Origin: Methylobacter sp.
GTDB taxonomy: Bacteria > Pseudomonadota > Gammaproteobacteria > Methylococcales > Methylomonadaceae
NCBI RefSeq assembly: GCF_023227905.1
Contig: NZ_JALOCF010000002.1
Location: forward strand, 1-64,000
DNA: 64,000 nucleotides
Direction of reading: 5' to 3'
Positions 43,275-51,692 of this stretch are shown here, piece by piece. The first letter of the stretch is position 1, and every line of letters starts with the position of its first letter. The notes beneath the pieces were generated by a model, which was given only the letters and a program-made list of their open reading frames with translations, searched no databases and was not told the DNA's origin. The translations under genes and the position numbers were made by a program.

Positions 43275-43847
43275 AGCTTCTCCTCAGTGTTCTTTTGTTA
43301 TTGGCTCTAACGACGATACTGGAGATTCAGCCGGTCCGGCAGATGGGACGGAGATTGTCTAGACGGGCATGTCCGAATTTAATTGCCTGATGGGTGAAAA
43401 GTCAATTTTTATTATGTTGTTGAAATATAAAACAATTAAGTATTAATACTTACTGCCACACCCTAAGCATCCGATTTATAACGTGATGCTGATTCGAGTC
43501 TGTTTAAAGAAATTTGTCGAAGTCAGACAAAATATGAGCAGCGCCTTCCCATTGACCCAGCTATATTTGAGCCGGCGTTCTTTTGAGGCGGCAGGTTCTA
43601 ATGTCTTGATGGCGGTTTAGGCAATTCTGGTATTGAACTGGGTGAGTGATCCCGTCTAATCTCATGATGCCGACATTTTGAAGGCAGATTTCAGAAACTT
43701 TTCGGAAAATGTTGCCGGAAAAAAGCTGTTTTAGTGTTTAATGGTGATAATTCATAGTACCAAATTGTTGAGCCATTTCTGCCTCAACAATATCCATAAA
43801 TTTCTTGAAAATAGACAAGAACATCCAACATCTGTACAAGCGAACTA
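43275..43847. other. 573-bp divergent intergenic region with palindromes
   Basis: No gene seen between the oxidase operon (minus) and dusA (plus). It contains a perfect 16-base palindrome TAAGTATTAATACTTA at 43437-43452, about 165 bp before the oxidase operon. It also contains a nine-base inverted repeat ATTGTTGAG/CTCAACAAT at 43764-43772/43783-43791, about 55 bp before dusA. Either could be an operator. The rest shows nothing recognisable. Confidence 0.45.
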
Positions 43848-44858
43848 ATGTCACAAGCTCAAAAAAATCATAATAACTCTTTAAATTGCAATAACTTACA
43901 TAGGCTTTGCATTGCCCCTATGTTAGATTGGACTGACAGGCACTGCCGCTATTTCCATCGGCTGATTTCACAACATGCGTTTTTGTATACCGAAATGGTA
44001 ACTACCGGCGCGTTGATTCATGGCGAGCACCACCGGTTTTTACAATTTAACGCCGTTGAAAAACCGGTTGCGTTCCAGTTGGGCGGCAGTAATCCGCGCG
44101 AACTGGCCCACTGCGCGAAAATGATCGAAGATTACGGCTACGACGAAGTCAACCTGAATGTCGGCTGTCCGAGCGACCGGGTTCAAAACGGCCGTTTCGG
44201 CGCTTGCTTGATGGCGGAACCCGAACTGGTCGCCGAATGCGTTGCGGCAATGGCGCAGGCGGTATCAATTCCGGTTACGGTCAAATCGAGAATCGGCATT
44301 GATGAGCGCGATTCTTATGAAGAATTAACGCATTTTATCTCGACCGTGGCCGCTGCCGGTTGCGAAACCTTTATCATCCATGCCAGAAAGGCGTGGCTGA
44401 GCGGCTTGTCGCCCAAACAAAACCGTGATATTCCCCCCTTACGCTACGACGTGGTCTATCAAATAAAGCAGGACTTTCCGCAACTGGAAATCATCCTGAA
44501 CGGCGGCATCACCACCTTGGATCAAGCCGAAGATGTTTTACAGCATGTTGATGGCGTCATGGTCGGCAGGGAGGCTTATCACAATCCTTATTTATTGGCC
44601 GATGTGGACAGACGCTTTTATGGCGATTCCACAGAACCCCGGTCACGGGAAATGATTATGGAATTGTTAATCCCTTATATCAAAGAGCAGCTCGACCTTA
44701 ACGATGGCGTCCGCTTGAACAGTATAACCCGGCACATTTTAGGTCTTTTTCATGGCGAGCCGGGAGCCAGAGGCTGGCGCCGGCATCTTAGCGAAAACGT
44801 TTGCAAGCCCGGCGCGGACATCAATGTAATCTTGAATGCGCTACCTCCAAGGCTATAG
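43848..44858 (+). CDS. dusA: tRNA-dihydrouridine(20/20a) synthase
   Basis: 336 residues, TIM-barrel flavoenzyme that reduces uridines 20/20a in the tRNA D-loop. FMN/active-site motifs are CIAPMLDWTDRHCRYF, LNVGCPSDRVQNGRFGACLM (catalytic Cys in FGACLM) and ILNGGI plus MVGREAYHNP. The C-terminal helical part ends with HILGLFHGEPGARGWRRHL, typical of DusA rather than DusB/C. The ribosome-binding site is weak and the N-terminal dozen residues may not be translated. Confidence 0.95.
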   Translation: MSQAQKNHNNSLNCNNLHRLCIAPMLDWTDRHCRYFHRLISQHAFLYTEMVTTGALIHGEHHRFLQFNAVEKPVAFQLGGSNPRELAHCAKMIEDYGYDEVNLNVGCPSDRVQNGRFGACLMAEPELVAECVAAMAQAVSIPVTVKSRIGIDERDSYEELTHFISTVAAAGCETFIIHARKAWLSGLSPKQNRDIPPLRYDVVYQIKQDFPQLEIILNGGITTLDQAEDVLQHVDGVMVGREAYHNPYLLADVDRRFYGDSTEPRSREMIMELLIPYIKEQLDLNDGVRLNSITRHILGLFHGEPGARGWRRHLSENVCKPGADINVILNALPPRL

Positions 44859-44873
44859 GCAAAGGCATTAGCC

Positions 44874-44993
44874 GAAGCTTTGCCCACAAGAATGTAGTCA
44901 AGGGGTGTAAGCTCGACTGCATGAATTGCAGGAGCAATTGCCGAGGAGCAGAAGCTTCGCCTACAGGACGTAGGCGAGGGGCGTGAGCTTGGA
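44874..44993. repeat. Degenerate direct repeats with hairpins
   Basis: Two units of about 43 bp starting GAAGCTT (44874 and 44951) share most positions: GCC/CAC, GTAG, AGGGG and GAGCTTG/TAAGCTC landmarks are in register. Internal hairpins are AATTGC/GCAATT (44924-44929/44934-44939) and TCGCCTAC/GTAGGCGA (44957-44964/44970-44977). It fills the dusA-folE gap. A similar GGCGAAGCTTG element recurs near 55310, so this is probably a dispersed intergenic repeat. Confidence 0.55.
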
Positions 44994-45062
44994 GCGGAAG
45001 CTTTAAAACTCAAGGCTCAATGTGTATACTGACCAGCTATTTTTATAAGTGAGATTGAAATA

Positions 45063-45611
45063 ATGGAAGAGCATTTTGCCAAGATTATCGAGGCAGTCGG
45101 TGAAGATTTAAATCGCGAGGGCCTGATCGATACGCCAAAACGCGCGGCCAAGGCTTTCAAGTTTTTAAATAACGGCTACGAAAAAACACTGGATGAAGTG
45201 TTGAACGACGCTATTTTTACCGCAGACACCGAAGACATGGTTATTGTGAAGGATATTGAACTGTATTCTTTATGCGAGCACCATTTATTGCCGTTTATCG
45301 GCAAATGTCATGTCGGTTATTTGCCGAAAGGCAAGGTCATGGGCTTGTCCAAAGTGGCTCGCGTTATCGACATGTACGCCCGCCGCCTGCAAATCCAGGA
45401 AGTGCTGACCAAGCAAATAGCCGATGCGATTGAACTGGCAACCGGCGCCCGAGGTGTGGCGGTGGTTATTGAAGCCAAGCATTTGTGCATGATGATGCGC
45501 GGCGTTGAAAAGCAAAACTCGGTGATGACTACTTCCGTGATGACCGGGATCTTCCGCAAGGAAATCAGCACCCGCTCGGAATTTTTAAACCTGATCAACC
45601 GTCAAACCTAA
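45063..45611 (+). CDS. folE: GTP cyclohydrolase I
   Basis: 182 residues. It makes dihydroneopterin triphosphate, the first step of folate and pterin synthesis. Zinc ligands lie in SLCEHHLLPF and KHLCMMMRG. Other conserved stretches are GYLPKGKVMGLSKVARV and YARRLQIQE. Cytoplasmic homodecamer in the family. hemH follows four bases later, so they are probably co-transcribed although the pathways are unrelated. Confidence 0.96.
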   Translation: MEEHFAKIIEAVGEDLNREGLIDTPKRAAKAFKFLNNGYEKTLDEVLNDAIFTADTEDMVIVKDIELYSLCEHHLLPFIGKCHVGYLPKGKVMGLSKVARVIDMYARRLQIQEVLTKQIADAIELATGARGVAVVIEAKHLCMMMRGVEKQNSVMTTSVMTGIFRKEISTRSEFLNLINRQT

Positions 45612-45615
45612 GCCT

Positions 45616-46605
45616 ATGGGAGATAAAGTCGAACTCATGACGACCAAAAAAACCGGCGTGTTACTGGCGAACCTGGGTTCGCCTACCGCACCGACCACGT
45701 CTGCAGTTCGGCGGTTTCTTAGGGAATTTCTTTGGGATCCGCGCGTCGTCAACCTGCCCCGGCCGCTGTGGTGGGTAATACTGCATTTTTTCGTACTGCC
45801 GTTTCGCCCCCGCAAATCGGCCTTAGCCTATCGCAACATCTGGCATGAAAAAGGTTCTCCGTTAATTTTCCTGACTCTGCAATTAAGTGAACGGGTCGCC
45901 GAGAAATTGCATCGCAAAGGCGTCACTACCCAGCATGTCATGCGCTACGGCGAACCCTCGATAGCGAAGCAATTAAGAGCATTCAAAAATGCGGGCGTCG
46001 ATAACTTGATCGTCCTGCCGTTGTATCCGCAATATTCTTCGACCACCACCGCCTCCATCTATGATGAAATGGTCAAGGAACTGAGCCACTGGAAGCACCT
46101 GCCCCACATTCACTTTATCAGCGATTATCACCAGCACAGCCATTATATTGCCGCGGTTGCCGAATCCATCGAACAAAGCTGGCGGGAGCACGGCAAAAAC
46201 CAGCTGCTACTGATGTCTTTCCACGGCCTGCCCGAGCAACTCACCAAGTGGGGCGACCCTTATTTTCACCAGTGCCACAAAACCGCTACCCTGATTGCAG
46301 AAAAACTGGGCATTGATGAAAAACAATGGATGATTGTGTTCCAGTCGCGTTTCGGCAAAGCACAATGGCTAAAACCTTATTGCGTGGACACACTAAAAAG
46401 TCTTCCTTCGCAAGGCATTAAAAAGATAGATATTGTCTGCCCGGGCTTTGCGGTGGACTGTCTTGAAACGCTGGAAGAAATAGCAATGGAAAACAGGGCT
46501 ATCTTTTTAGCGTCCGGCGGCGAGGAGTATCGCTATATCGCGGCGCTGAATGATTCAGAAGCCCATGCTGATGCGATAGTTAATTTGCTTGAACAGAAGC
46601 TGTAA
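45616..46605 (+). CDS. hemH: Ferrochelatase
   Basis: 329 residues. It inserts ferrous iron into protoporphyrin IX in the last step of haem synthesis. Motifs are GVLLANLGSPTAP at the N-terminus, the active-site His in LMSFHGLPEQ, and CPGFAVDCLETLEE with the catalytic glutamates. Two possible starts: ATG at 45616 (chosen) and ATG at 45637 (MTTKKTG). The ribosome-binding evidence is weak for both. Confidence 0.95.
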   Translation: MGDKVELMTTKKTGVLLANLGSPTAPTTSAVRRFLREFLWDPRVVNLPRPLWWVILHFFVLPFRPRKSALAYRNIWHEKGSPLIFLTLQLSERVAEKLHRKGVTTQHVMRYGEPSIAKQLRAFKNAGVDNLIVLPLYPQYSSTTTASIYDEMVKELSHWKHLPHIHFISDYHQHSHYIAAVAESIEQSWREHGKNQLLLMSFHGLPEQLTKWGDPYFHQCHKTATLIAEKLGIDEKQWMIVFQSRFGKAQWLKPYCVDTLKSLPSQGIKKIDIVCPGFAVDCLETLEEIAMENRAIFLASGGEEYRYIAALNDSEAHADAIVNLLEQKL

Positions 46606-46610
46606 ACTTA

Positions 46611-46663
46611 TCCCGGCTGCTTAAGGCGCAACACCCCAACGCGGCATAGCGCAGTTGCCGGGA
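46611..46663. repeat. Inverted repeat after hemH
   Basis: Arms TCCCGGC (46611-46617) and GCCGGGA (46657-46663), with inner TGC/GCA pairing, just after the hemH stop. No T-run follows, so it is perhaps a folded 3' end. The rest of the gap to 46819 holds a possible TATACT box near 46682 without a clear -35. Confidence 0.35.
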
Positions 46664-46819
46664 CATAAAACAGTAACACGCTATACTTTAATATTAAGCA
46701 TTTCCAATCACGTCATGCCGATGACGGCTTTTGACTCGGCAAAGTTGTGCGTAACAATTAAGAGCAAGAGCTTGAGAACGAGAAGAAGAGCATAATCCGG
46801 TCACGATATAGGCTAAACC

Positions 46820-48418
46820 ATGAAAGAAACACTATTACAAACCTGGCAAGATAGCAGTTGGCCGATAATCAAATCCAGCAAACCCCTGGATACCGGCGAT
46901 GGCGTTCTTGATGAAAAATCCTTCAATACCATTGAAGTCGATGAGCTATTCGACGCCGTCAATCATGCCTCAACGGTTGTAGGGCAAGCGGCGTTGTATC
47001 GATCTTTAGCCCAGCCGCTGAATGACCTGGAGCAAATCAAGGCCAAACAGCAAGCCGTTGAAGAACTGCGCGATAATCCGGTGCTCAAAGAACAATTTGA
47101 GCAAATCGTGCAACAGGCTGTGCCCAATGAAAAGAACTTCTATTTATTGCTGTTCGGCGAATTCCTCGGCTCGTTCGGCACCGCCAGAGAAGAGCATGAA
47201 ATCGAAGGCTACGGCTACCTGCAATACAAACGCGGCATCCGTTTTATGCTGGAACTGGTCGATCAGATCCAATCCGTGGAAGCCCCGCAAAGCGAGTACC
47301 TCAAAGGCATTTGCGACAAGATCAAAGCATTCGCAGAATCACGCCCTTACTCGCTAATGGAAGGACCTGTCTACATCACTGAGAACAATCTCCAGTGCAA
47401 GGAACAACGGAAGGGCAATTTCTCGCCTGCGATTATTTTTAGGCCTCGGCTATTCAAGCCGCTGCTGATCGCCCTGTTTTTCGGAGCCGTCTGGACGCTC
47501 GCGCATTTTTTTCCGAGCGACATGTTCCAGATTTCGGTTGAGGCCATCCCGACCGCGTCTATTTTCTTCGTGCCTCTTTTACTGATTTATTATCCGATAG
47601 TCGGCGGCTTTGACCGTGACAGCTGCATTATTCCATTACGAAACGAGTTCAGACAATCCCCCGCAGTAGCCGAAACTCTGGATGCGCTGGGTCAGCTTGA
47701 TGAATTACTGTCATTCCTGAAGTTTGCCGAGGCATTCGCCGGAAACACGGTGTTACCCGAACTGGTTGACGCACCGCATCATCGGATAAACCTGCAAGAT
47801 GCCAAAAATCCGGTTTTAGGCAAGCAAAACCCGGACTATGTCGGTAACGATTTTGTGCTGGAAGAGGACAAATTGGTCCTGGTTACCGGTCCCAACAGCG
47901 GCGGCAAAACCGCTTTTTGCAAAACCGTCACCCAAATCCAGCTACTTGCTCAAATCGGCTGCTATGTTCCGGCCAAATCGGCAACGCTGACCGTCGCCGA
48001 CCGGATATTCTATCAAGCGCCGGAAATCAGTCATCTGGACGACGGAGAAGGCCGCTTCGGCACCGAACTGAAAAGAACCAAAGAGATTTTCCTGGCCGCA
48101 ACCGCGAAAAGCCTGGTGGTGCTGGACGAATTATCCGAAGGCACAACCTTCGAAGAAAAAATGGAATCGTCGTCGAATGTGCTGAACGGCTTTTACCGGA
48201 AAGGCAACAGCACTGTTTTAATTACCCACAATCATCAATTGGTCGATCATTTTGTCGCTCAAGGCATAGGCTTGCCAAGGCAGGTCGAATTTGCCAACGA
48301 TGCCCCCACCTACAAACTGGTTCCAGGCATTTCAAGGGTCAGCCATGCGGATCGCGTAGCTAAAAAGATCGGTTTTTCTAAAGAAGATATAGACAACTAT
48401 CTGGCAGATTCACAATGA
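46820..48418 (+). CDS. MutS-related ATPase with transmembrane helices
   Basis: 532 residues. The N-terminal half resembles the helical lever/clamp region of MutS proteins (VGQAALYRSLAQPLNDLEQI). Two hydrophobic helices follow at about 212-231 and 246-263. The C-terminal MutS-type ABC ATPase has Walker A GPNSGGKT (357-364), a signature-like LDDGEGRFGTE, Walker B VVLDE (433-437) and ITHNHQL. Mismatch-recognition domain I is absent. It should be membrane-bound, so a role in ordinary mismatch repair is unlikely. The stop overlaps purT by four bases (ATGA). Confidence 0.85.
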   Translation: MKETLLQTWQDSSWPIIKSSKPLDTGDGVLDEKSFNTIEVDELFDAVNHASTVVGQAALYRSLAQPLNDLEQIKAKQQAVEELRDNPVLKEQFEQIVQQAVPNEKNFYLLLFGEFLGSFGTAREEHEIEGYGYLQYKRGIRFMLELVDQIQSVEAPQSEYLKGICDKIKAFAESRPYSLMEGPVYITENNLQCKEQRKGNFSPAIIFRPRLFKPLLIALFFGAVWTLAHFFPSDMFQISVEAIPTASIFFVPLLLIYYPIVGGFDRDSCIIPLRNEFRQSPAVAETLDALGQLDELLSFLKFAEAFAGNTVLPELVDAPHHRINLQDAKNPVLGKQNPDYVGNDFVLEEDKLVLVTGPNSGGKTAFCKTVTQIQLLAQIGCYVPAKSATLTVADRIFYQAPEISHLDDGEGRFGTELKRTKEIFLAATAKSLVVLDELSEGTTFEEKMESSSNVLNGFYRKGNSTVLITHNHQLVDHFVAQGIGLPRQVEFANDAPTYKLVPGISRVSHADRVAKKIGFSKEDIDNYLADSQ

Positions 48419-49617
48419 AAATAGGCACAGCATTATCAAACAGCGCAACCAAAGCCCTGCTGCTTGGCAGCGGCGAACTGGGCAAGGAATTGGCGATTGC
48501 ATTGCAACGCTACGGCGTGGAAGTGATTGCCGTCGACCGCTACCCGAAAGCACCGGCTCAACACGTCGCGCATCGCAGCCATGTGATCGACATGACCGAC
48601 ACCGAAGCCGTCAAAAAACTGATCGCTCTGGAACAGCCGGACTTTATCATCCCCGAAATTGAAGCGATTGCGACTCAAGCACTACTTGACATAGAGTCAG
48701 AAAGTGGGTGTATAGTTGTACCCAACGCCCGGGCGATTCAATTGACGATGAACCGGGAAGGCATCAGAACCTTGGCCGCAAAGCAGCTTAAAATTCCCAC
48801 CTCGGACTATGCGTTTGCTGAAAGTTTTGATGAACTTCAGGCAGCAGTTGACGGCGGCATCGGTTATCCGTGCTTTATCAAACCGACCATGTCGTCATCC
48901 GGCAAAGGCCAATCCATGGTCAAAAGCGCCGACCAACTTAAAGCTGCCTGGGATTACGCCAAATCCAGCGGCCGAGTGGATACCGGCAAAGTCATTGTCG
49001 AAGCAAAAATAGACTTTGATTTTGAAATCACCCTGCTGACGGTGCGCGCCTTGAATCAGCACGGCGAAGTCGAAACTCACTTTTGCGCACCGATAGGCCA
49101 TGTGCAGGAAAGCGGCGATTACCGGGAAAGCTGGCAACCGCAAGCCATGAGTTCCGCCGCGATAAAAGCGTCGCAAGACATTGCTTTTAAAATAACCGAT
49201 GAGATCGGGGGACTCGGTCTGTTTGGGGTTGAACTGTTTATCAAGGGCGACACCGTATGGTTTAGCGAAGTCAGTCCCAGACCGCATGACACCGGCATGG
49301 TGACGATGGCCACCCAAAAACAAAATGAATTTGAATTGCATGCCAGAGCTATCCTGGGCTTGCCCGTCGATACCGGCATGCAAAGCACAGGAGCCAGCGC
49401 CGTCATATTAGGCGGCTTGGATGCACAAGGCGTAATTTACGAAGGGCTGGATAAGGCGCTGTCTGTCCCAACCAGCGAAATCAGGTTGTTTGGCAAGCCG
49501 GAGGCCTTTGTAAACAGACGCATGGGAGTTGCGTTAGCGACCGCTGAAACTGTCGATGAAGCCAGAAACAGGGCCGTCAAAGCCGCAACTATGATCGTTA
49601 TTAAACCTGATCGGTAG
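48415..49617 (+). CDS. purT: Formate-dependent phosphoribosylglycinamide formyltransferase (GAR transformylase 2)
   Basis: 400 residues, ATP-grasp enzyme that formylates GAR using formate and ATP in purine synthesis. Motifs are LLLGSGELGKELAIALQR, PNARAIQLTMNREGIR, IKPTMSSSGKGQS (ATP loop) and EVSPRPHDTGMVTM. Using formate directly makes sense in an organism with the Fhc complex, which generates formate from one-carbon units. Overlaps the MutS-like gene by four bases. Confidence 0.96.
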   Translation: MKIGTALSNSATKALLLGSGELGKELAIALQRYGVEVIAVDRYPKAPAQHVAHRSHVIDMTDTEAVKKLIALEQPDFIIPEIEAIATQALLDIESESGCIVVPNARAIQLTMNREGIRTLAAKQLKIPTSDYAFAESFDELQAAVDGGIGYPCFIKPTMSSSGKGQSMVKSADQLKAAWDYAKSSGRVDTGKVIVEAKIDFDFEITLLTVRALNQHGEVETHFCAPIGHVQESGDYRESWQPQAMSSAAIKASQDIAFKITDEIGGLGLFGVELFIKGDTVWFSEVSPRPHDTGMVTMATQKQNEFELHARAILGLPVDTGMQSTGASAVILGGLDAQGVIYEGLDKALSVPTSEIRLFGKPEAFVNRRMGVALATAETVDEARNRAVKAATMIVIKPDR

Positions 49618-49625
49618 GTGACAAT

Positions 49626-50366
49626 ATGATGAGAATTCACGTCAGGCTATCCCGCCTGCCGCCCTTCGGGTTAATGCAAATCTGTTCCAGACAGATTTGT
49701 CACGTCAGGCTATCCCGCCTGCCGCCCTTCGGGTTAATGCAAATCTGTTCCAGACAGATTTGTCACGTCAGGCTAATGCAAATCCGTTCCAGACAGATTT
49801 GTGCCGTTATTTTAGCCAGTTTACTCATCTCAAACGAGGCGCTGGCCGACATCTACAAATTCATCGCGAATGACGGCCGCATCTACTATACCGATAAACC
49901 TAAAAACAGCATGTACAAGCGTATCATACGCACCAGGGCATTAAATTATTCCGCCGCCCTGCCGTACATGGGCGTTAATAAAAAGAAATTCACCGACCTG
50001 ATTACCGAAGCAGCCAACCGCCATCAGGTTGATGCCAGACTGGTACATGCCGTTATCCAAGCCGAATCCGCTTACAATGCTTCCGCAATATCCTCAGCCG
50101 GAGCCGTCGGCTTAATGCAACTAATGCCCGACACGGCAAGACGCTACGGCGTCGTTAACCGGAACGATCCGGTACAGAATATCGACGGCGGCACACATTA
50201 CTTAAAAGACTTGCTCAGAATGTTTAATTCGAATCTGGATTTGGCCGTTGCCGCCTATAACGCCGGAGAAAATGCCGTAATCAGACACAACAACTCCATT
50301 CCGCCCTACCCCGAAACGCGCAATTACGTCAAAACGGTGTTGGGTTTGTATTACAGGCACTCTTGA
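49626..50366 (+). CDS. Lytic transglycosylase (DUF4124-Slt) with repeat-extended N-terminus
   Basis: 246 residues from the ATG at 49626 (AGGTG five bases upstream). The C-terminal lysozyme-like domain has catalytic Glu in IQAESAYN, the GAVGLMQLMP motif and DLAVAAYNAGE. A small DUF4124-like segment (DIYKFIANDGRIYYTDKP) precedes it. It cleaves peptidoglycan glycan strands in the periplasm. The first 59 residues are repeat-derived: a 21-residue unit occurs twice and a shortened unit once. Starting at ATG 49776 instead gives 196 residues and a normal signal peptide (IRSRQICAVILASLLI then ALA cut before DIYKF), so the true start is uncertain. Confidence 0.88.
   Translation: MMRIHVRLSRLPPFGLMQICSRQICHVRLSRLPPFGLMQICSRQICHVRLMQIRSRQICAVILASLLISNEALADIYKFIANDGRIYYTDKPKNSMYKRIIRTRALNYSAALPYMGVNKKKFTDLITEAANRHQVDARLVHAVIQAESAYNASAISSAGAVGLMQLMPDTARRYGVVNRNDPVQNIDGGTHYLKDLLRMFNSNLDLAVAAYNAGENAVIRHNNSIPPYPETRNYVKTVLGLYYRHS
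49638..49802 (+). repeat. 63-bp tandem repeat across the transglycosylase start
   Basis: Two perfect 63-bp copies (49638-49700 and 49701-49763) and a third 39-bp copy (49764-49802) lacking 24 internal bases and with one substitution. 63 and 39 are multiples of three, so the frame is kept. Each unit contains hairpin-forming pieces (CAGGC/GCCTG and AAATCTGT/ACAGATTT) and an internal ATG. Confidence 0.95.
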
Positions 50367-50445
50367 GCTGACGGTCGTCTTTTGCTGACGACAGCGTAAC
50401 TGTTGGATTATTTCACTTTTAGGACAGTATCCATTGGATGCAGTT

Positions 50446-50479
50446 GCAAGCTATCCAGGGCTGCAAGCTATCCAGGGCT
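50446..50479. repeat. 17-bp tandem duplication
   Basis: GCAAGCTATCCAGGGCT occurs twice in direct tandem (50446-50462 and 50463-50479) in the gap before the DUF1810 gene. Probably replication slippage. Confidence 0.85.
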
Positions 50480-50506
50480 GGATCACAACCTGTCGGGTAA
50501 ACAAGC

Positions 50507-50962
50507 ATGGTAAACGTAAGCGACACCTTAGCCTTAAGCCGTTTCATGGATGCGCAGCAAAATACCTATGACAGCGCCCTCGCAGAGTTAAGAAGTGGCC
50601 GGAAACGCACGCACTGGATGTGGTATATTTTCCCGCAAATTGATGGCTTAGGGCACAGCGCAACATCAAGACACTACGCCATTAAGAGCCTGGAAGAAGC
50701 TCGACAATACCTGAATCACCCTGTTCTTGGAAAAAGACTGCTGGAATGCGCGGAAACCGTTTTTGCCGTTGAAGGCCGGTCAGTTTCGGAAATATTTGGT
50801 TACCCTGATGACCTAAAGTTTAAGTCCTCCATGACGCTGTTTGCCTGTGTCGCGGCCCCGCACTCCGTTTTTTTATCTGTCCTTGATAAATATTTTAGTG
50901 GGGAGAGGGATACATTGACGCTCCAGTTACTAGAAAAACTTAAGGCAAATGAGCCAATCTAA
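50507..50962 (+). CDS. DUF1810 family protein
   Basis: 151 residues matching the DUF1810 family by its landmark segment RTHWMWYIFPQIDGLGHSATS followed by YAIKSLEEARQYL and the C-terminal KFKSSMTLFACV. Small, soluble, with no signal peptide or membrane helix. The family has no established function. The start is not well supported (weak GGGTAAAC upstream). It stands alone between the transglycosylase and a secreted repeat protein. Confidence 0.82.
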   Translation: MVNVSDTLALSRFMDAQQNTYDSALAELRSGRKRTHWMWYIFPQIDGLGHSATSRHYAIKSLEEARQYLNHPVLGKRLLECAETVFAVEGRSVSEIFGYPDDLKFKSSMTLFACVAAPHSVFLSVLDKYFSGERDTLTLQLLEKLKANEPI

Positions 50963-51093
50963 TCCTCGTACCGATTGCTGCCATTGATAATTGAAGTAAG
51001 GTATAAGCTTTCCAAACTGGAGGTTCATTTATCAAGGCTTGAAAAATGGCATGCAACGCGTATCAGCATGACTTAAACTCGACGGAGATTGCT

Positions 51094-51651
51094 ATGAAAC
51101 GCCAACATTATGTTATTCCGGCCTTGATGCTGTTGACAGGCGTTGCCTGGAGCGACGGGGACCGGGGCCACTATAGCTCTAATCCGTATGCTGGCTACGG
51201 CGGCAACTCTTACAGCCCAAACGCACCGCAGCTTTATGGCCGTCAAAGATATTACCCGGAGCCTTTTTATAGTCCCTATACTCCGAATACTACATTGCCC
51301 CCTTATAGGCATTACAACCATCCGCATTCCGCTTATTCGAACAGCACCCCGTACAGCTCACCGAATCCGTATAAGTTCAACAGCAATCCCTACGCTGGTG
51401 ATTCAATCAACACTCCGTATAATGACAGCCCGTATAGGGCAAGAAATCCTTATAGAACTTACGGCAGCCCTTATACAGCCACTTACCCTTATGCGACAGA
51501 CCCGCAGCAGCTCTATCACAGCCACGGAAGTTACCCAGGAACGCTTCGTGATCCGAATTCCGTATCGCCCCCCTATGGCCCCTACGGCAATCCATACTCT
51601 CCCGATTCATTCAATACTCCGTACGAAACCCGCAATCCCTATGAACGGTAA
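51094..51651 (+). CDS. Secreted Tyr/Pro/Asn/Ser-rich repeat protein
   Basis: 185 residues: a signal peptide (MKRQHYVIPALMLLTGVAW) then an all-low-complexity mature part made of short irregular repeats such as SNPYAG, PYSPDSFNTPY, GSPY and RNPY. Tyrosine and proline are extremely frequent. No cysteines. Similar NPY/YSPDS repeat proteins occur in other gammaproteobacteria, with unknown function; a cell-surface or periplasmic adhesive role is only a guess. ATG at 51094 with GGAG upstream is preferred to an in-frame start at 51046. Monocistronic and convergent with the DMT transporter gene. Confidence 0.8.
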   Translation: MKRQHYVIPALMLLTGVAWSDGDRGHYSSNPYAGYGGNSYSPNAPQLYGRQRYYPEPFYSPYTPNTTLPPYRHYNHPHSAYSNSTPYSSPNPYKFNSNPYAGDSINTPYNDSPYRARNPYRTYGSPYTATYPYATDPQQLYHSHGSYPGTLRDPNSVSPPYGPYGNPYSPDSFNTPYETRNPYER

Positions 51652-51692
51652 TCAGCTGCTGCAACATAACGGGTCTAAAACATACGGCCAGC

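Noticed and set aside
44874..44993. CRISPR-like array in the dusA-folE gap
   Set aside because: Only two degenerate units without regular spacers and no cas genes; better seen as palindromic intergenic repeats.
49638..49802. CRISPR or phage attachment repeats at the transglycosylase start
   Set aside because: Copies are directly adjacent with no spacers, in frame with the gene and not flanking any integrated element; tandem duplication explains them.
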